Under the pieces are notes generated by a model. That model was not told the DNA's origin. It did not search any database and was given only the letters and a program-made list of their open reading frames with translations. From Nostoc sp. UHCC 0302 (GTDB lineage: Bacteria > Cyanobacteriota > Cyanobacteriia > Cyanobacteriales > Nostocaceae), in contig NZ_CP151099.1 of the NCBI RefSeq assembly GCF_038096175.1, positions 6,240,001 through 6,304,000 on the forward strand: a DNA stretch of 64,000 bases, given 5' to 3'. A program made the position numbers and the translations under genes. This document shows, piece by piece, positions 35,218 to 45,712 of the stretch; position 1 is the stretch's first letter, and each line of letters begins with the position of its first letter.

Positions 35218-38200
35218 TTATTTTAGAAGCTGATATTTTTGGGTTAGTGGCAGAGTTACAGTAAAATTTGTACCAAATTCCAATGTACTCCTAACAGCGA
35301 TTTTACCTTGATGAATATCTACACATTTTTTTACAATCGCCAGCCCTAATCCTGTTCCTAAAATATTGCCAACATTGGTAGCACGATGAAAAGATTCAAA
35401 CAGGCGCGGCAAATCTTCTTCTGGAATGCCAATCCCCCAATCTTGAATTTCAATCACAGCTTGCCCATCTTCGCCAGTGAGAGTAAATTTGACATTGCTA
35501 CCAATTGGAGAATACTTAATCGCATTTGACAGTAAGTTACTCAAAATGTGTCCCAGTAATTTCTCATCCATGCAGCATTGTAAAGATTCATATTGACTGG
35601 TAAAAGAAATCATGTGCTGATTGCCGAAATTCAACTGTATTTCTTCTACTAATTGCCAACAGTATTCCACCAAATCAAGGGGTTTTGGTCTGTATTCTAG
35701 TTTCCCCGCTTCTGCCTTACCGATAATCAACACATCATTCAACATATCTGTCATCCGCTTAACAGCGCTTTGAATGCGATGCAGATGAGTTAGTTCTTTT
35801 GCTGGCGTCCATTTGTGACGGTAGTGTTCTAGCAGTTCACAAGAAGAAAGAATAGTACTTAACGGCGTGCGGAATTCGTGGGAAGTCATGGAGACAAAGC
35901 GGGATTTGAGTTCGTTGAGTTCTTTTTCTTTTTCCAACGATACTCTGAGTTCTTGTTCTAATTGCTTGCGATCTGTAATATCTGCTAAGTAACCGACCAT
36001 TTCCATAGGGTTGCCAGTTTCATCCCAGACTACTTTACCTTGGTCATATATCCAACGATAAGTGCCATCTTGGTGTAAAAAGCGGTATTCGAGTGAATAC
36101 TGTCCTTGCTTCAATACCTTTGACAATTCCGCAAACACTTGAGTTGCGTCTTCTGGGTGGAGATGGCTAGCCCAAAAGCTCTGTTCTTCTACTATTTCCC
36201 GCGCTGTATAGCCCATCATCGCCACAACATTTTCGCTAATGAATGTAGCTCCGTAATCTCCATCAATCTTGCAGGTATAGATCACAGCTGGGCTAGAAGA
36301 GAGTAAATATTGCAATCTTTGTTGGCTTACAAGTAGTGCTGTTTCTGCCTGTTTACGCGCTGTTATATCAGTTTGAATGCCGATGTAGTGGGTGAGATAA
36401 CCATCGGTGTCATAAACAGGAGAAATATTTAACTCGTTCCAAAACAAGCTGCCATCTTTTCGGTAATTAGGTAAAATTACGGTGCAGTCTTTTCCTGCTA
36501 GTATAGCAGCACTGAGTTCTTCTAACTCAGGTTGATTGATATCGGTGTTTTGGAGCAAACGAAAGTTCTGCCCGATCGCTTCTGCTGCACAGTAGCCGCT
36601 CATGCGTTCAAAGGCTGGATTAACATAGGTAATTGGTGCGTCTGGCATGGTGATATCAGCGATAATAATGCCATTACTGCTGGCAGCGATCGCGCGATCG
36701 CGCAGCCGTAAACCTGCCTCTGCTTGCTTGCGCTGGGTAATATCTGTATAAATGCTGACTGTCCCTACTATTTTACCACTGTGATCTTTAATCGCATCAG
36801 TACGTAAATAAATTTGTACATTTCTACCAAAGCAGGTTTGCATAATCACTTCACCCCGCCACGACTCACCCCGCTGAATATTAGCAAGTAATTTTTTACA
36901 CTCTGTTTGGTGCTGAAAAATCACTGCAGCTCCTCCTGCACGCTGTAACTCTTCCAAAGTGTAGCCAAACAGTTCGATAAAGGCAGGATTGACGTAAATA
37001 GTTTCACCTGTGATATCAGCCATTCCAATGGCATCACTTGTGCTTTCTATAGCTTTGCGAAAGCGTAACAACGATTCCTCGACTAATTTGCGATATGTAA
37101 TATCTGTAGAAATGCCACCAACAGCATAAGGAATACCATTGGCATCTTTTAAAGGAAACTGGACAGATAAGTAAGTGTGTATACCATCCTCGTGAAACAC
37201 AACTTCTTCTGCTTCTATGGGAATATCATCTGCAATCACGTGACGGTTGTGAGACGCGAACCCATAGGCATTATTATGAGGCCACACATCTTCAATGCTT
37301 TTACCGATAATCTGGTCGTGGCTGGTATGAAATAGCTTTTCGTACTGGCGGTTGATTAACAGCAATTTACCTTGAGTATCTAAGACGTACATCACCGCTG
37401 GAGAATTATCTAAAAATGCCTGTAGCTGCTGTTGAGTCTCCCGTAAAGCAACTTCTGCTGACACCCGATCATCAATATCTGTATTTGTACCAAACCAACT
37501 TAAAATTTTTCCTTGGCGATCGCGCAGAGGTAAAGCGCGTACCAAATGCCAGCGATAGGTTTTATCAGTTCCCCTCAGCCAGCGTAATTCAATTTCTAAT
37601 GGTTTACCTGTTGTTAGCGATCGTTGCCAACAGACAAGATAGTTGGGTAAATCGTCTGGATGGGCAAATTGCTGCCATTCCCAGTCTAAGGTTTGCTCTT
37701 TTGTGCAGGCTAAGAAGTCAAGAGTGCGTTGGTTAGCGTATTCAATACTGCCATTTGCTTGAGCTATCCAAACTTGTTGCGGTATTGATTCAGCCAAAAA
37801 GCGAAAGCGCTCTTCGCTTTTTTCTAGAGCCTCCTGTGCTTGTTTGCGTTCGGTAATATCTTCAAAAGTGCCAAGGATGCCTACTACATTACCTTTGACA
37901 TCATGAAGTGGGACTTTATTAGTTTCTAGCCAAGCCTGTTTCCCATCTGCTTTGAGTAGAGGTTCAATTATGTGATATGCAGGCTTATTCATCTGCATTA
38001 CCCTAGCATCACACTCGCGGTAGAAATCTGTTTCCTCTTGTTTCCAAGGAAAATCATCATCTCTCTTGCCCACAATATCCTCTGGATGGTCAAAACCAGC
38101 CGTTTTAGCAAAGTTACGATTACAACCCAAGAATACGGAATTTCTATCTTTCCAGAAAATAGACTGAGGGATGGAATCCATAATTAACTGCAACATTTGC

Positions 38201-39915
38201 TGAGATTGCCGCAGTTGCTCTTCTACAATTTCGCGCTCGACAATTTCAGACAATAGTTGCCTATTTGTTTGTTTTAAAACAATCGTTCGCTCAGCCACTC
38301 GCTTTTCTAACTCTTGGTTCATCTGTTGTAGAGCTGCTTGTGCTTGCTTGAGTTCAGTGATGTCTCGTCCTTCAGCAATCAACAGCACGACTAAGCCCGT
38401 TTCGTCTGTCTGCGGCTGTAAAGAAAAATCTAAGGTTCGTACTGTCTCGTCTGCACTGAGTACATCAACTTCGTACCGGACAAATTCACCCACCGCAGCA
38501 AGTGCTATTGCCGCTTTTAGTTGATTCTGGGTTACCTGAGAAATAGTCCACAATCGCGTCTGCCAATATGGACGCCCTAAAATATCTTGGGCTGCTAATT
38601 TGCCAAAATCGAGTAATGCTTGGTTAGCTTCTAGCACAATGCCCTGTGGTGATAGCAACGCAGTAAGCTGGAATGTGCCATTGAAAATGGCGCGAAATCG
38701 TCTTTCGCTCTCACGTAGGGCCGCTTCTGCTTGCTCGCGGTAGGTAATATCTACCGAAACTCCAATTAGACGAGCAGGTTTACCTGTGGTATCTGTCAGT
38801 ACTATAGCACGTGATAGTAACAACTTATACTCTGACGCTCGTTCCTCTACAAGCATCTGATGTTCTACTTCAAAGGAGCCAATACTTGCGATCGCCAACT
38901 CGTTAGCCTGCACAAACTTTTCGCGGTCATCTGGATGTATTAAGTCAAGAACTTGACTGTAAGCTATTTCTTGAGTATTTCCTGGTTCACGAACCATACT
39001 CAAGAACAACATCCGGTCATTATCAAGATTGCGCTCCCAATAAATTGTCTTAGTCGCCTCTAGAGCTAAAGTTAATCGGGTGGCGTTTTCTTGGAATATC
39101 TCAAAAGCCAGCTTATGCTCGCTGATGTCTACGCAGGAGCCAATATAACCCTCAAAGTTCCCATTGGCTGAAAATCTCGGAACACCTGTACTGAGGAACC
39201 AACGATACTGCCCATCAGCACGCTTCAAACGATATTCCATCGAGAAGCTTTGACGGGATTTAAAAGCTGACAAGTAAATATTTAAAAGGCTTTGGACATC
39301 TTCTGGATGAACGCCTTCTAGCCAACCGTTGCCAAGTTCCTGCTCTAGGGTTCGTCCAGTGAAGTCTAACCAATATTGGTTAATAAACGTACATAAAGTA
39401 TTAGTGTCTAATATCCAGATTAGTACTGGTGCGGTATTAGCCAAGACACGAAAACGTTCTTCACTCTCAGGCAATACCTGTAAAACTTGTTGCTTAGGCT
39501 TTTTCTCTGTTTGTTGTGCTAACGTTTGACAAATGCTTTTATAAGTAATTGTACCGAGAATTTGACCTTGGTTATCTACAATTGGGAGTAAATCCAATTG
39601 GGACTGCTGCAACGACGATAGTGCTGATGCTAAATCTTGAAATTGTGACAGATTGAGTGTGATGAGTGAGGTCTGCATAACTTCAGAAATCTTGGCTGTT
39701 CTCCAGTCTTCCCTTGAAGCCACGACTTGCAGCATATCCTGCTCTGTAAAGCACCCAACAACCTGCGAAGTTGATCCTATCAAGATACTTTTGCGTTGTG
39801 TTGCCATCAGTGCGATCGCATCTGTTAACAATGTTTCCGGCACAACCAACAGCGGCGAATAGTCAATTGTGGATTCTAAGCTTTGTAGCCCGAAAAGTTG
39901 GGGTAAGGCTTGCAT
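35218..39915 (-). CDS. giant CBS-PAS(x9) sensor histidine kinase
   Basis: The 1565-residue protein starts with a CBS-pair (residues about 15-135), followed by about nine PAS/PAC units (counting the xDITxRK-type linkers ending near 270, 395, 520, 695, 820, 945, 1070, 1195 and 1320) and a coiled coil between the third and fourth. HisKA is FVSMTSHEFRTPLST near 1340-1355, and HATPase has NLLSNAIKYSP and GTGLGLAIVKK near the C-terminus. No membrane segment is seen, so it is cytosolic. Ligands unknown; CBS may sense adenine nucleotides, and PAS units may bind cofactors. Operon with the hybrid regulator. Confidence 0.9.
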   Translation of the reverse strand: MQALPQLFGLQSLESTIDYSPLLVVPETLLTDAIALMATQRKSILIGSTSQVVGCFTEQDMLQVVASREDWRTAKISEVMQTSLITLNLSQFQDLASALSSLQQSQLDLLPIVDNQGQILGTITYKSICQTLAQQTEKKPKQQVLQVLPESEERFRVLANTAPVLIWILDTNTLCTFINQYWLDFTGRTLEQELGNGWLEGVHPEDVQSLLNIYLSAFKSRQSFSMEYRLKRADGQYRWFLSTGVPRFSANGNFEGYIGSCVDISEHKLAFEIFQENATRLTLALEATKTIYWERNLDNDRMLFLSMVREPGNTQEIAYSQVLDLIHPDDREKFVQANELAIASIGSFEVEHQMLVEERASEYKLLLSRAIVLTDTTGKPARLIGVSVDITYREQAEAALRESERRFRAIFNGTFQLTALLSPQGIVLEANQALLDFGKLAAQDILGRPYWQTRLWTISQVTQNQLKAAIALAAVGEFVRYEVDVLSADETVRTLDFSLQPQTDETGLVVLLIAEGRDITELKQAQAALQQMNQELEKRVAERTIVLKQTNRQLLSEIVEREIVEEQLRQSQQMLQLIMDSIPQSIFWKDRNSVFLGCNRNFAKTAGFDHPEDIVGKRDDDFPWKQEETDFYRECDARVMQMNKPAYHIIEPLLKADGKQAWLETNKVPLHDVKGNVVGILGTFEDITERKQAQEALEKSEERFRFLAESIPQQVWIAQANGSIEYANQRTLDFLACTKEQTLDWEWQQFAHPDDLPNYLVCWQRSLTTGKPLEIELRWLRGTDKTYRWHLVRALPLRDRQGKILSWFGTNTDIDDRVSAEVALRETQQQLQAFLDNSPAVMYVLDTQGKLLLINRQYEKLFHTSHDQIIGKSIEDVWPHNNAYGFASHNRHVIADDIPIEAEEVVFHEDGIHTYLSVQFPLKDANGIPYAVGGISTDITYRKLVEESLLRFRKAIESTSDAIGMADITGETIYVNPAFIELFGYTLEELQRAGGAAVIFQHQTECKKLLANIQRGESWRGEVIMQTCFGRNVQIYLRTDAIKDHSGKIVGTVSIYTDITQRKQAEAGLRLRDRAIAASSNGIIIADITMPDAPITYVNPAFERMSGYCAAEAIGQNFRLLQNTDINQPELEELSAAILAGKDCTVILPNYRKDGSLFWNELNISPVYDTDGYLTHYIGIQTDITARKQAETALLVSQQRLQYLLSSSPAVIYTCKIDGDYGATFISENVVAMMGYTAREIVEEQSFWASHLHPEDATQVFAELSKVLKQGQYSLEYRFLHQDGTYRWIYDQGKVVWDETGNPMEMVGYLADITDRKQLEQELRVSLEKEKELNELKSRFVSMTSHEFRTPLSTILSSCELLEHYRHKWTPAKELTHLHRIQSAVKRMTDMLNDVLIIGKAEAGKLEYRPKPLDLVEYCWQLVEEIQLNFGNQHMISFTSQYESLQCCMDEKLLGHILSNLLSNAIKYSPIGSNVKFTLTGEDGQAVIEIQDWGIGIPEEDLPRLFESFHRATNVGNILGTGLGLAIVKKCVDIHQGKIAVRSTLEFGTNFTVTLPLTQKYQLLK

Positions 39916-40099
39916 AGATTACTACGATAGCTATGATCACTCAATAGTTATCTAAAACTACTTAAATCGAGTATGTTCTAACATTTTGACCCCAACTTAG
40001 TCATAACAACTGGAGTATAAACACGGTAAAACCCATGTTAATAAACACAACAAATTAGTATATATACAGTGATTGAGAAATAGAGAGAGAAGTGGAGAC

Positions 40100-40155
40100 T
40101 AGGAATTAGGCACTTCCTTAATCCCCAATCCCCAATCCCCAGTCCCCAGCCCCCA
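40100..40155. repeat. C-rich short repeats (ccccaatccccagt)
   Basis: An aatccccaatccccaatccccagtccccagccccca run at the 3' end of the GHL10 gene; same family as after argF. Confidence 0.7.
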
Positions 40156-40162
40156 CTCTCCC

Positions 40163-42916
40163 CTAACGACGCAACTGCACTCGCCGTTCACCGTAACGCA
40201 ATAGCCTTTCTATAGTGACAAGACGATATTCCCAGACTTTGACTTGATAAGAATTTTGTATAACCTCACGGCTCATCAATACGCGAAATTGAGACTGGAA
40301 CCGAGTTAACGAAGCTCTAACCGCTAGTAATTTACTAGCAGAAGGCGACGCAGCAAGGTTATTTAAAGCACCTTGTAGAACTTCTGCTTGATTATTAAAA
40401 TCTGAAATCTCTTTAGCAGGGATTTGCAGTTGGTCATTTTGCAAAACAAACTTCCATTCCCGTTGCAGTGCCGTGTAACGCACGGCGGCAGTTTGAAAAG
40501 GTTGACGGAAAGGAATAGGTTCACTTGTTGCGGTTTGAACTTTGCCTTGGGTGCGACTCAAAAGTTTGTCTAGCTCATTGTTAAAATTTTCTGCTGCAAA
40601 GAGAGCATAACCGCTAACTGGTAAGTCCCTAATCAATTGGAGTTGATCGAACGCTCCGATTGTTGGCAAAGAAAGTAGACGAATTCCCGGTACTAATAAG
40701 GCAGATCCTAATTGTGTAGAGGCGATCCAAGGTTGAGCCAGCTGTTGGAAGCGAGAAGTATCCAGAGCATAAGTCATAGGAACGATTAAATCTATATCCC
40801 CCTGCTTTGCCCAAACTTCCCAGTGTTGTTGAAGTTTCTGAATACGTTCTAGTTCCGGCAGCGGGAATACAGCAACCGACAAAATTAAATCCCGCCGTTT
40901 TTGTCGCAATTCCTGTGATAGTTGGGCAACAAAACTATCAACTTGTTGGGTGCGAAATGCAGTCCACTTTTGCCATAGATCCGGTTGATCAAGAGAAATA
41001 TTTACCGGATCTACACCAGTAAGTTGCTGAAACTGCGCTCTAGCTGCTTTACCATACCCATAAGTTCGACCAGCGAATGGGTCTTGGAAAGGATAGCGAA
41101 TGTAGTCTAGTTGTAGACCATCGACTTGATAGCGAGTGACAATTTCTTCGTATAGCTTCAGTAAATACTGCCGCAATTCTGGGTTGGCAGGGTCAAAGAA
41201 TGGTTTACTCTGACCAGGGGGAATCATATTGCCCAGGTTATCGTAGTTTGCCCAATCGGGATGAGCAGCCAGCACTGGCCCTGGATAATCACGATTGAGA
41301 TTGAGAATCTCATTGTGACGCTGGTTGCTAGCCGCAAAAGTCCAAACCCAAGCGTGTAATTCCATGTTCCGCTGATGGGCTAATTTCACCGCTGCCGCCA
41401 GTGGATCCCATCCGCGAGTTAATGGGTTTTGCTGCGGTGCAACTTGGCTTGGATAAATAGGATAGCTAGCATTAACAGTTTCAAAAAAGACGGTATTAAT
41501 CCCAGCTTCCGCCAGTCGATCAAAAACCTCGGCTAGTCCTTTTTCGCTACCAGCACGGACAATCGTCCCTCGGTCTAACCAAACAGCTCTAGTTTCTGGT
41601 TGAGCTAACCGCCGATCAATAGGAAACTGCTTCCATAAGGTCGTTTTAGCCATTAGCCACTGCTGACGAGCCAAAGTGTAGTTTTTTTGGGCAATCAACT
41701 GGGGTAAGTTTTTGGCAATTACCCTTGCTTGTGCCAACGCTTGCTCAGTACTAAGAACTGGTGCGCCAAGTCTGGTAGAAGCAAATTGCGTTTGCTGCTC
41801 TTTTAGCGACTGGGGAGCGTAAACGGGCTTGTTATCAGAAATTGCTTGGCTGCCAGTAGAAGCATAGGTCGAGGCTGCTAAATGGGCGCTTTCAACTCGA
41901 CCAATCAAATTTTCAAGCTCTTGCTGAAGAGTTAGAGCTTGATTGTTATCAATTACCACATTGGACTTAGGTGTAAGATCCAAACCCACCGCTTGTTCCA
42001 GTTGGTCAATAGCCTCTGGCGATTTGATCTGTCTGGGTTGAGGAGCAGTAGCGACCTTAGCAGCAGTGGAAGAACGGGGAGATGTGGGAACAGAGGAGAT
42101 GGAGGAAAAGGATTGCTCCTCTGCCACTCTGTTCTTATCCCCCGATACCGCGACCGACGTAGAACAGTTTTGAGAACCCCCTTCTACTTTATTTCTGCCT
42201 TTTGGTGGTGCTGTCAGATGTCGATTCAGGGCAGCTTTTAACCAGGCGCTATCTAATTCTGGGGCAGCAATTGCATCTGTTCCCCAACGCCAACCCAAAA
42301 AGGTGGAACGCTCAGTTGACACTACAGCGGCAGGATTATCTTTAGTATTCCAAACAGCAACAGCTTGTGTGGTGACATCATTAGGAACGACAACGCCACC
42401 GTGTGCTTTGCCAAATAGTCCGCTTTGAGTTGCCCATTCCTGGAAGTTGGCTTTTGTGGGTTTCATCTGTTCTGTATCATTGAGGCCGAATCCCCAATAA
42501 CCTCCCAGGAGCGATCGCAATAATTGGCGGACTCCCGGTGCTGACAGACTACCTACAGGGCCACTAGCAATTAAGCGCCCCCCCTTACTCATCCATCCTT
42601 CTAGAGCGATCGCTTGTGATGGCGTTAATGTTTCTACATTTGGCAAAAATAATACCCGGCGATCGCCCCAATCTGCCACACTGTTCACATTAGCTAGGCT
42701 AATCACACAATATTTCGCCCCAACTGCCTGCAAGCGCTGAGTTATGCCTGTCCATTGATTAGTATTTTCTGAACTATATACGACGCTCAATACAGGTTCT
42801 GTTGACGCTGCTGTTACTGGCAAAATCCCCAAATAATTAACTAATAATAATTTAAAACTTAAAAGGAAGAATCTGGTTTTTATTATTTTTTCATAGCATT
42901 TTTCCCGATTCTTCAC
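40163..42916 (-). CDS. exported GHL10-type (DUF187) glycosyl hydrolase-like protein
   Basis: The 917-residue protein has an N-terminal hydrophobic export segment (about 13-36), a glutamine-amidotransferase-like region (about 40-230), a Ser/Thr/Gln-rich linker (about 235-400), and a TIM-barrel GHL10 domain from about 445: AVWLDRGTIVRAGSEKGLAE, NTVFFETVNASYPIYPS, MELHAWVWTF, then LYEEIVTRYQVDGLQLDYIRYPF and DLIVPMTYALD. A helical C-terminal tail follows. Family proteins act on polysaccharide or peptidoglycan; the substrate here is not known. Confidence 0.83.
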   Translation of the reverse strand: MKNREKCYEKIIKTRFFLLSFKLLLVNYLGILPVTAASTEPVLSVVYSSENTNQWTGITQRLQAVGAKYCVISLANVNSVADWGDRRVLFLPNVETLTPSQAIALEGWMSKGGRLIASGPVGSLSAPGVRQLLRSLLGGYWGFGLNDTEQMKPTKANFQEWATQSGLFGKAHGGVVVPNDVTTQAVAVWNTKDNPAAVVSTERSTFLGWRWGTDAIAAPELDSAWLKAALNRHLTAPPKGRNKVEGGSQNCSTSVAVSGDKNRVAEEQSFSSISSVPTSPRSSTAAKVATAPQPRQIKSPEAIDQLEQAVGLDLTPKSNVVIDNNQALTLQQELENLIGRVESAHLAASTYASTGSQAISDNKPVYAPQSLKEQQTQFASTRLGAPVLSTEQALAQARVIAKNLPQLIAQKNYTLARQQWLMAKTTLWKQFPIDRRLAQPETRAVWLDRGTIVRAGSEKGLAEVFDRLAEAGINTVFFETVNASYPIYPSQVAPQQNPLTRGWDPLAAAVKLAHQRNMELHAWVWTFAASNQRHNEILNLNRDYPGPVLAAHPDWANYDNLGNMIPPGQSKPFFDPANPELRQYLLKLYEEIVTRYQVDGLQLDYIRYPFQDPFAGRTYGYGKAARAQFQQLTGVDPVNISLDQPDLWQKWTAFRTQQVDSFVAQLSQELRQKRRDLILSVAVFPLPELERIQKLQQHWEVWAKQGDIDLIVPMTYALDTSRFQQLAQPWIASTQLGSALLVPGIRLLSLPTIGAFDQLQLIRDLPVSGYALFAAENFNNELDKLLSRTQGKVQTATSEPIPFRQPFQTAAVRYTALQREWKFVLQNDQLQIPAKEISDFNNQAEVLQGALNNLAASPSASKLLAVRASLTRFQSQFRVLMSREVIQNSYQVKVWEYRLVTIERLLRYGERRVQLRR

Positions 42917-43013
42917 TATTGACTCCTGATTTGATTATTTATTCACTATTAATTATTATTTATCGTTGAGACTAACGATAAATTACCTCCGAAAAACGAC
43001 TGATATTTAATAT

Positions 43014-44354
43014 TTAAATGCTGACTATTTCAGCAATACAGGTATTGATCAATTCCTCAACTCCTGCTACTGGTAAAATTTTTGTATTCAGATGACGAGC
43101 TACTTCTTCAATACTGACATCATCTAAAAATACTGATTCACCGTGTTTAAGCATGACATTTGGCAGTAAAATTCCATCGCCTAAATCTTGCTCTTTTAAG
43201 TTTAAAAGCAAATCATGACCAGTTAGTAATCCTGTGACACTAATATTTTGCCCCCAGTAATCGCTACACAAAGCTTGCATATTAACTTCTAAACCCTCAA
43301 CATCATTCAACTTTTGCAAAATTGGTTGAAATGCTTTTTCTACGGCGTTGCCCACTACCCAAGTTAATTTTCTTTGAGGATAAACTTTTGGCGGCAGTAA
43401 TTCTGCCGCAGCGGCTGCAAATTGCTTAACAAACAGCTGAATTGAACCAACACCGTTATCAATTTGGGGATACTCTTCATATTCAGATTCGCTTGGTAAT
43501 TCCTCACCTGCAATCAAAAACCACTCATCGGCTAACCAAGCAACACTAGAACCAAATTGTTGGCGAAATTTTTGTGAAAGCGATCGCACTTGGGAAATTA
43601 TTTCTTTGGCTTTTTCTCTCGTTACGGGTGTGAGTTCGTCTTGGTGGGGGCGAAACCGTGTTAAACCCACTGGGACAACTGCTACCGATGCTACTGTCGG
43701 CACTTCACCAGTGTAAAAGGACGCTAAATCTTTTAGGGTTTGTTCCAGATGTTTGCCATCATTAATACCAGGGCAAACGACTACTTGAGCATGAATTTGG
43801 AGTCGTCTTTTTTGAAACCACTTAAGTTGTTGCAGAATTTGTCCCGCGCGCGGATTTTTCAGCAGTTTAATTCTAATTTCCGGTTCCGTAGCGTGAACAG
43901 AAACGTATAAGGGAGACAGGCGCATTTGTTCAATTCGCTGCCATTCTCTTTCTGGTAAATTAGTGAGAGTCAGGTAAGAGCCATAAAGAAAGCTCAAACG
44001 GTAATCGTCATCTTTAAAGTACAGGCTAGAGCGCTTACCTGGTGGTTGTTGGTCGATAAAACAAAACGGGCAGTGATTATTGCACTGAATTAAGCCATCA
44101 AAAAGGGCAGTTTCAAATTCTAACCCCAGATCCTGGTCGTAGTCTTTTTCAATTTCCAGATGGTGGGTTTTACCAACAGCGTCTAAAACTTCTAGTTCTA
44201 AAACTTCATCAGCACAAAGAAACTGATAATCAATTAAGTCGCGGGGACGTGTGCCATTAATAGCAACTAGTGCATCCCCCGCCTCAAAGCCAATTTCAGC
44301 AGCTATTGAATCAGGCAGTACTTTGGTAATTCGGGCAGGATGAATAGTAGACAT
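43014..44354 (-). CDS. TIGR03279-type radical SAM protein (PDZ plus DUF512)
   Basis: From the ATG at 44354 the 446-residue protein opens with a PDZ-like domain (ARITKVLPDSIAAEIGFEAGD), then a radical SAM-like Cys motif CNNHCPFCFIDQQP near 87-100 and a DUF512 domain (SVAVVPVGLTRFRPHQDEL, then VAWLADEWFLIAGEELPSE). The cluster is conserved in cyanobacteria; reaction unknown. Seven further residues upstream (from 44375) would be translation of a gggcatggggcat repeat, so I reject that start. Confidence 0.88.
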   Translation of the reverse strand: MSTIHPARITKVLPDSIAAEIGFEAGDALVAINGTRPRDLIDYQFLCADEVLELEVLDAVGKTHHLEIEKDYDQDLGLEFETALFDGLIQCNNHCPFCFIDQQPPGKRSSLYFKDDDYRLSFLYGSYLTLTNLPEREWQRIEQMRLSPLYVSVHATEPEIRIKLLKNPRAGQILQQLKWFQKRRLQIHAQVVVCPGINDGKHLEQTLKDLASFYTGEVPTVASVAVVPVGLTRFRPHQDELTPVTREKAKEIISQVRSLSQKFRQQFGSSVAWLADEWFLIAGEELPSESEYEEYPQIDNGVGSIQLFVKQFAAAAAELLPPKVYPQRKLTWVVGNAVEKAFQPILQKLNDVEGLEVNMQALCSDYWGQNISVTGLLTGHDLLLNLKEQDLGDGILLPNVMLKHGESVFLDDVSIEEVARHLNTKILPVAGVEELINTCIAEIVSI

Positions 44355-44605
44355 GGGGCATGGGGCATAGGGCATGGGGCATTGTCGTTTGCTTTAGACA
44401 AAGGACAAATGACTATATAACTATTTTTCAACAATCCAGCCTAAAATGGCACTCAATAATGTGATTGTATTCAGAGTGCTGAGTCCTGTTAGCGGTAGCG
44501 GGGCGTTTAGCCCGTGCTGAGTCCTGAGTAATAAGTTCTCCCCCTGCTTCCCCTGCCTCCCCTGCTCTTTTCTCCCCTGCTCCCCTGCCTCCTACCCCTC
44601 TGCCT
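44355..44605. other. repeat-rich gap between radical SAM and uppP genes
   Basis: Contains gggcatggggcataggg repeats (44353-44385), a gtcctttgtc-like stretch, a cgggctaaacgccccgctaccgc palindromic patch near 44490-44516, and a cccctgc/tcccctgcctcc run. No gene. Confidence 0.5.
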
Positions 44606-45523
44606 TCAATTATTCCGCAACAGCCCAGTTGCGATCGCACCGAGGATTGACGCCCCAAACGCTAGACGATACCAAACAAATATCCAAGTGTTGCGGGTTT
44701 GAAGATATTTTAACAACCAAGCGATTGATATATAAGAAAATACAAATGCTGATAATGTTCCTACGCCTACCACTATTAAGTCAATTTTGCCCAGCGCTTC
44801 TTTAAAAAATTCGTATAAAGTGGCAATCGTTAGGGTAGGAATTCCTAATAAAAAGGAAAATTTGGCTGCTGTCTGTCTCTCTAGCCCCAGAAATAAGGCT
44901 GTTGTTAAAGTTGAGCCAGAACGAGATACACCTGGTGCTAAAGCCAGCATCTGACCTAATCCGATTAGCAGTCCATCAATAATGGTGACAGAGTTAAAAT
45001 CTCGTTTGCGACTGCCTAATTTCTCTGCTGCACCTAATAAGAGTGCCATCACAATTGAAGCGATCGCAATGGTGGTCATGCTATTAATCGCGGAATTATC
45101 ATCATTTAGCACCTTCTTCAGCAGAAATCCACCGACTAAGGCAGGTAGGGTTCCTATTGCTATCCCTACTAATAATTTCCATTCTTCTCGCTGCCAATCT
45201 TTTTCTTGAAAAGCAGCCCAACTTCCACTTAAAACTTGAGTAATCAGTTGCCGAAAATACATCAACACGGCAATAACACTGCCAAATTGAATCGTGGCTA
45301 CAAAAGGTTTCGACCCCAATTCCTCCCAGTGGAAGGCTTTGGTGAACACTTGTAGATGAGCTGTACTGCTAATTGGCAGAAATTCTGTGATGCCTTGCAC
45401 AATTCCTAGTACAAATGCCTGAAACAGTTGCTGTATTAAGTTGACTTCAGTTGATGAGACTCCCACCTGTAGCAGTTGCGAGCAGAACAAATTTATACTG
45501 CTCACTTCTAAGATTGTCACCAT
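44606..45523 (-). CDS. uppP: undecaprenyl-diphosphatase UppP (BacA)
   Basis: UppP recycles undecaprenyl pyrophosphate to the lipid carrier of cell-wall synthesis. The 305-residue membrane protein contains the two catalytic motifs: GIVQGITEFLPISSTAHL near 38-55 and PGVSRSGSTLTTALFLGL near 198-215, plus eight predicted helices. About 25 N-terminal residues exceed the usual length, so the true start may be an internal codon near IQQLFQAFVLG. Confidence 0.93.
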   Translation of the reverse strand: MVTILEVSSINLFCSQLLQVGVSSTEVNLIQQLFQAFVLGIVQGITEFLPISSTAHLQVFTKAFHWEELGSKPFVATIQFGSVIAVLMYFRQLITQVLSGSWAAFQEKDWQREEWKLLVGIAIGTLPALVGGFLLKKVLNDDNSAINSMTTIAIASIVMALLLGAAEKLGSRKRDFNSVTIIDGLLIGLGQMLALAPGVSRSGSTLTTALFLGLERQTAAKFSFLLGIPTLTIATLYEFFKEALGKIDLIVVGVGTLSAFVFSYISIAWLLKYLQTRNTWIFVWYRLAFGASILGAIATGLLRNN

Positions 45524-45712
45524 TAACCAGACTCCTAAACCTAAAATGGATGCCTACTTCTGCGAATTATCCAACTTTACGTGGTTGTAGTTAGTTTTTC
45601 CGGGTGACATACAACCTTGGCAAAATTCAGATACAATCAAAATGCCCCCTGGGGGGATTTTAAAATGTGATATCTTAAATAAGATAAAGTTTAGTAACAA
45701 TTATTAAAAACT

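Noticed and set aside
44355-44375. seven-residue extension of the radical SAM protein
   Set aside because: It is translation of a gggcatggggcat repeat.
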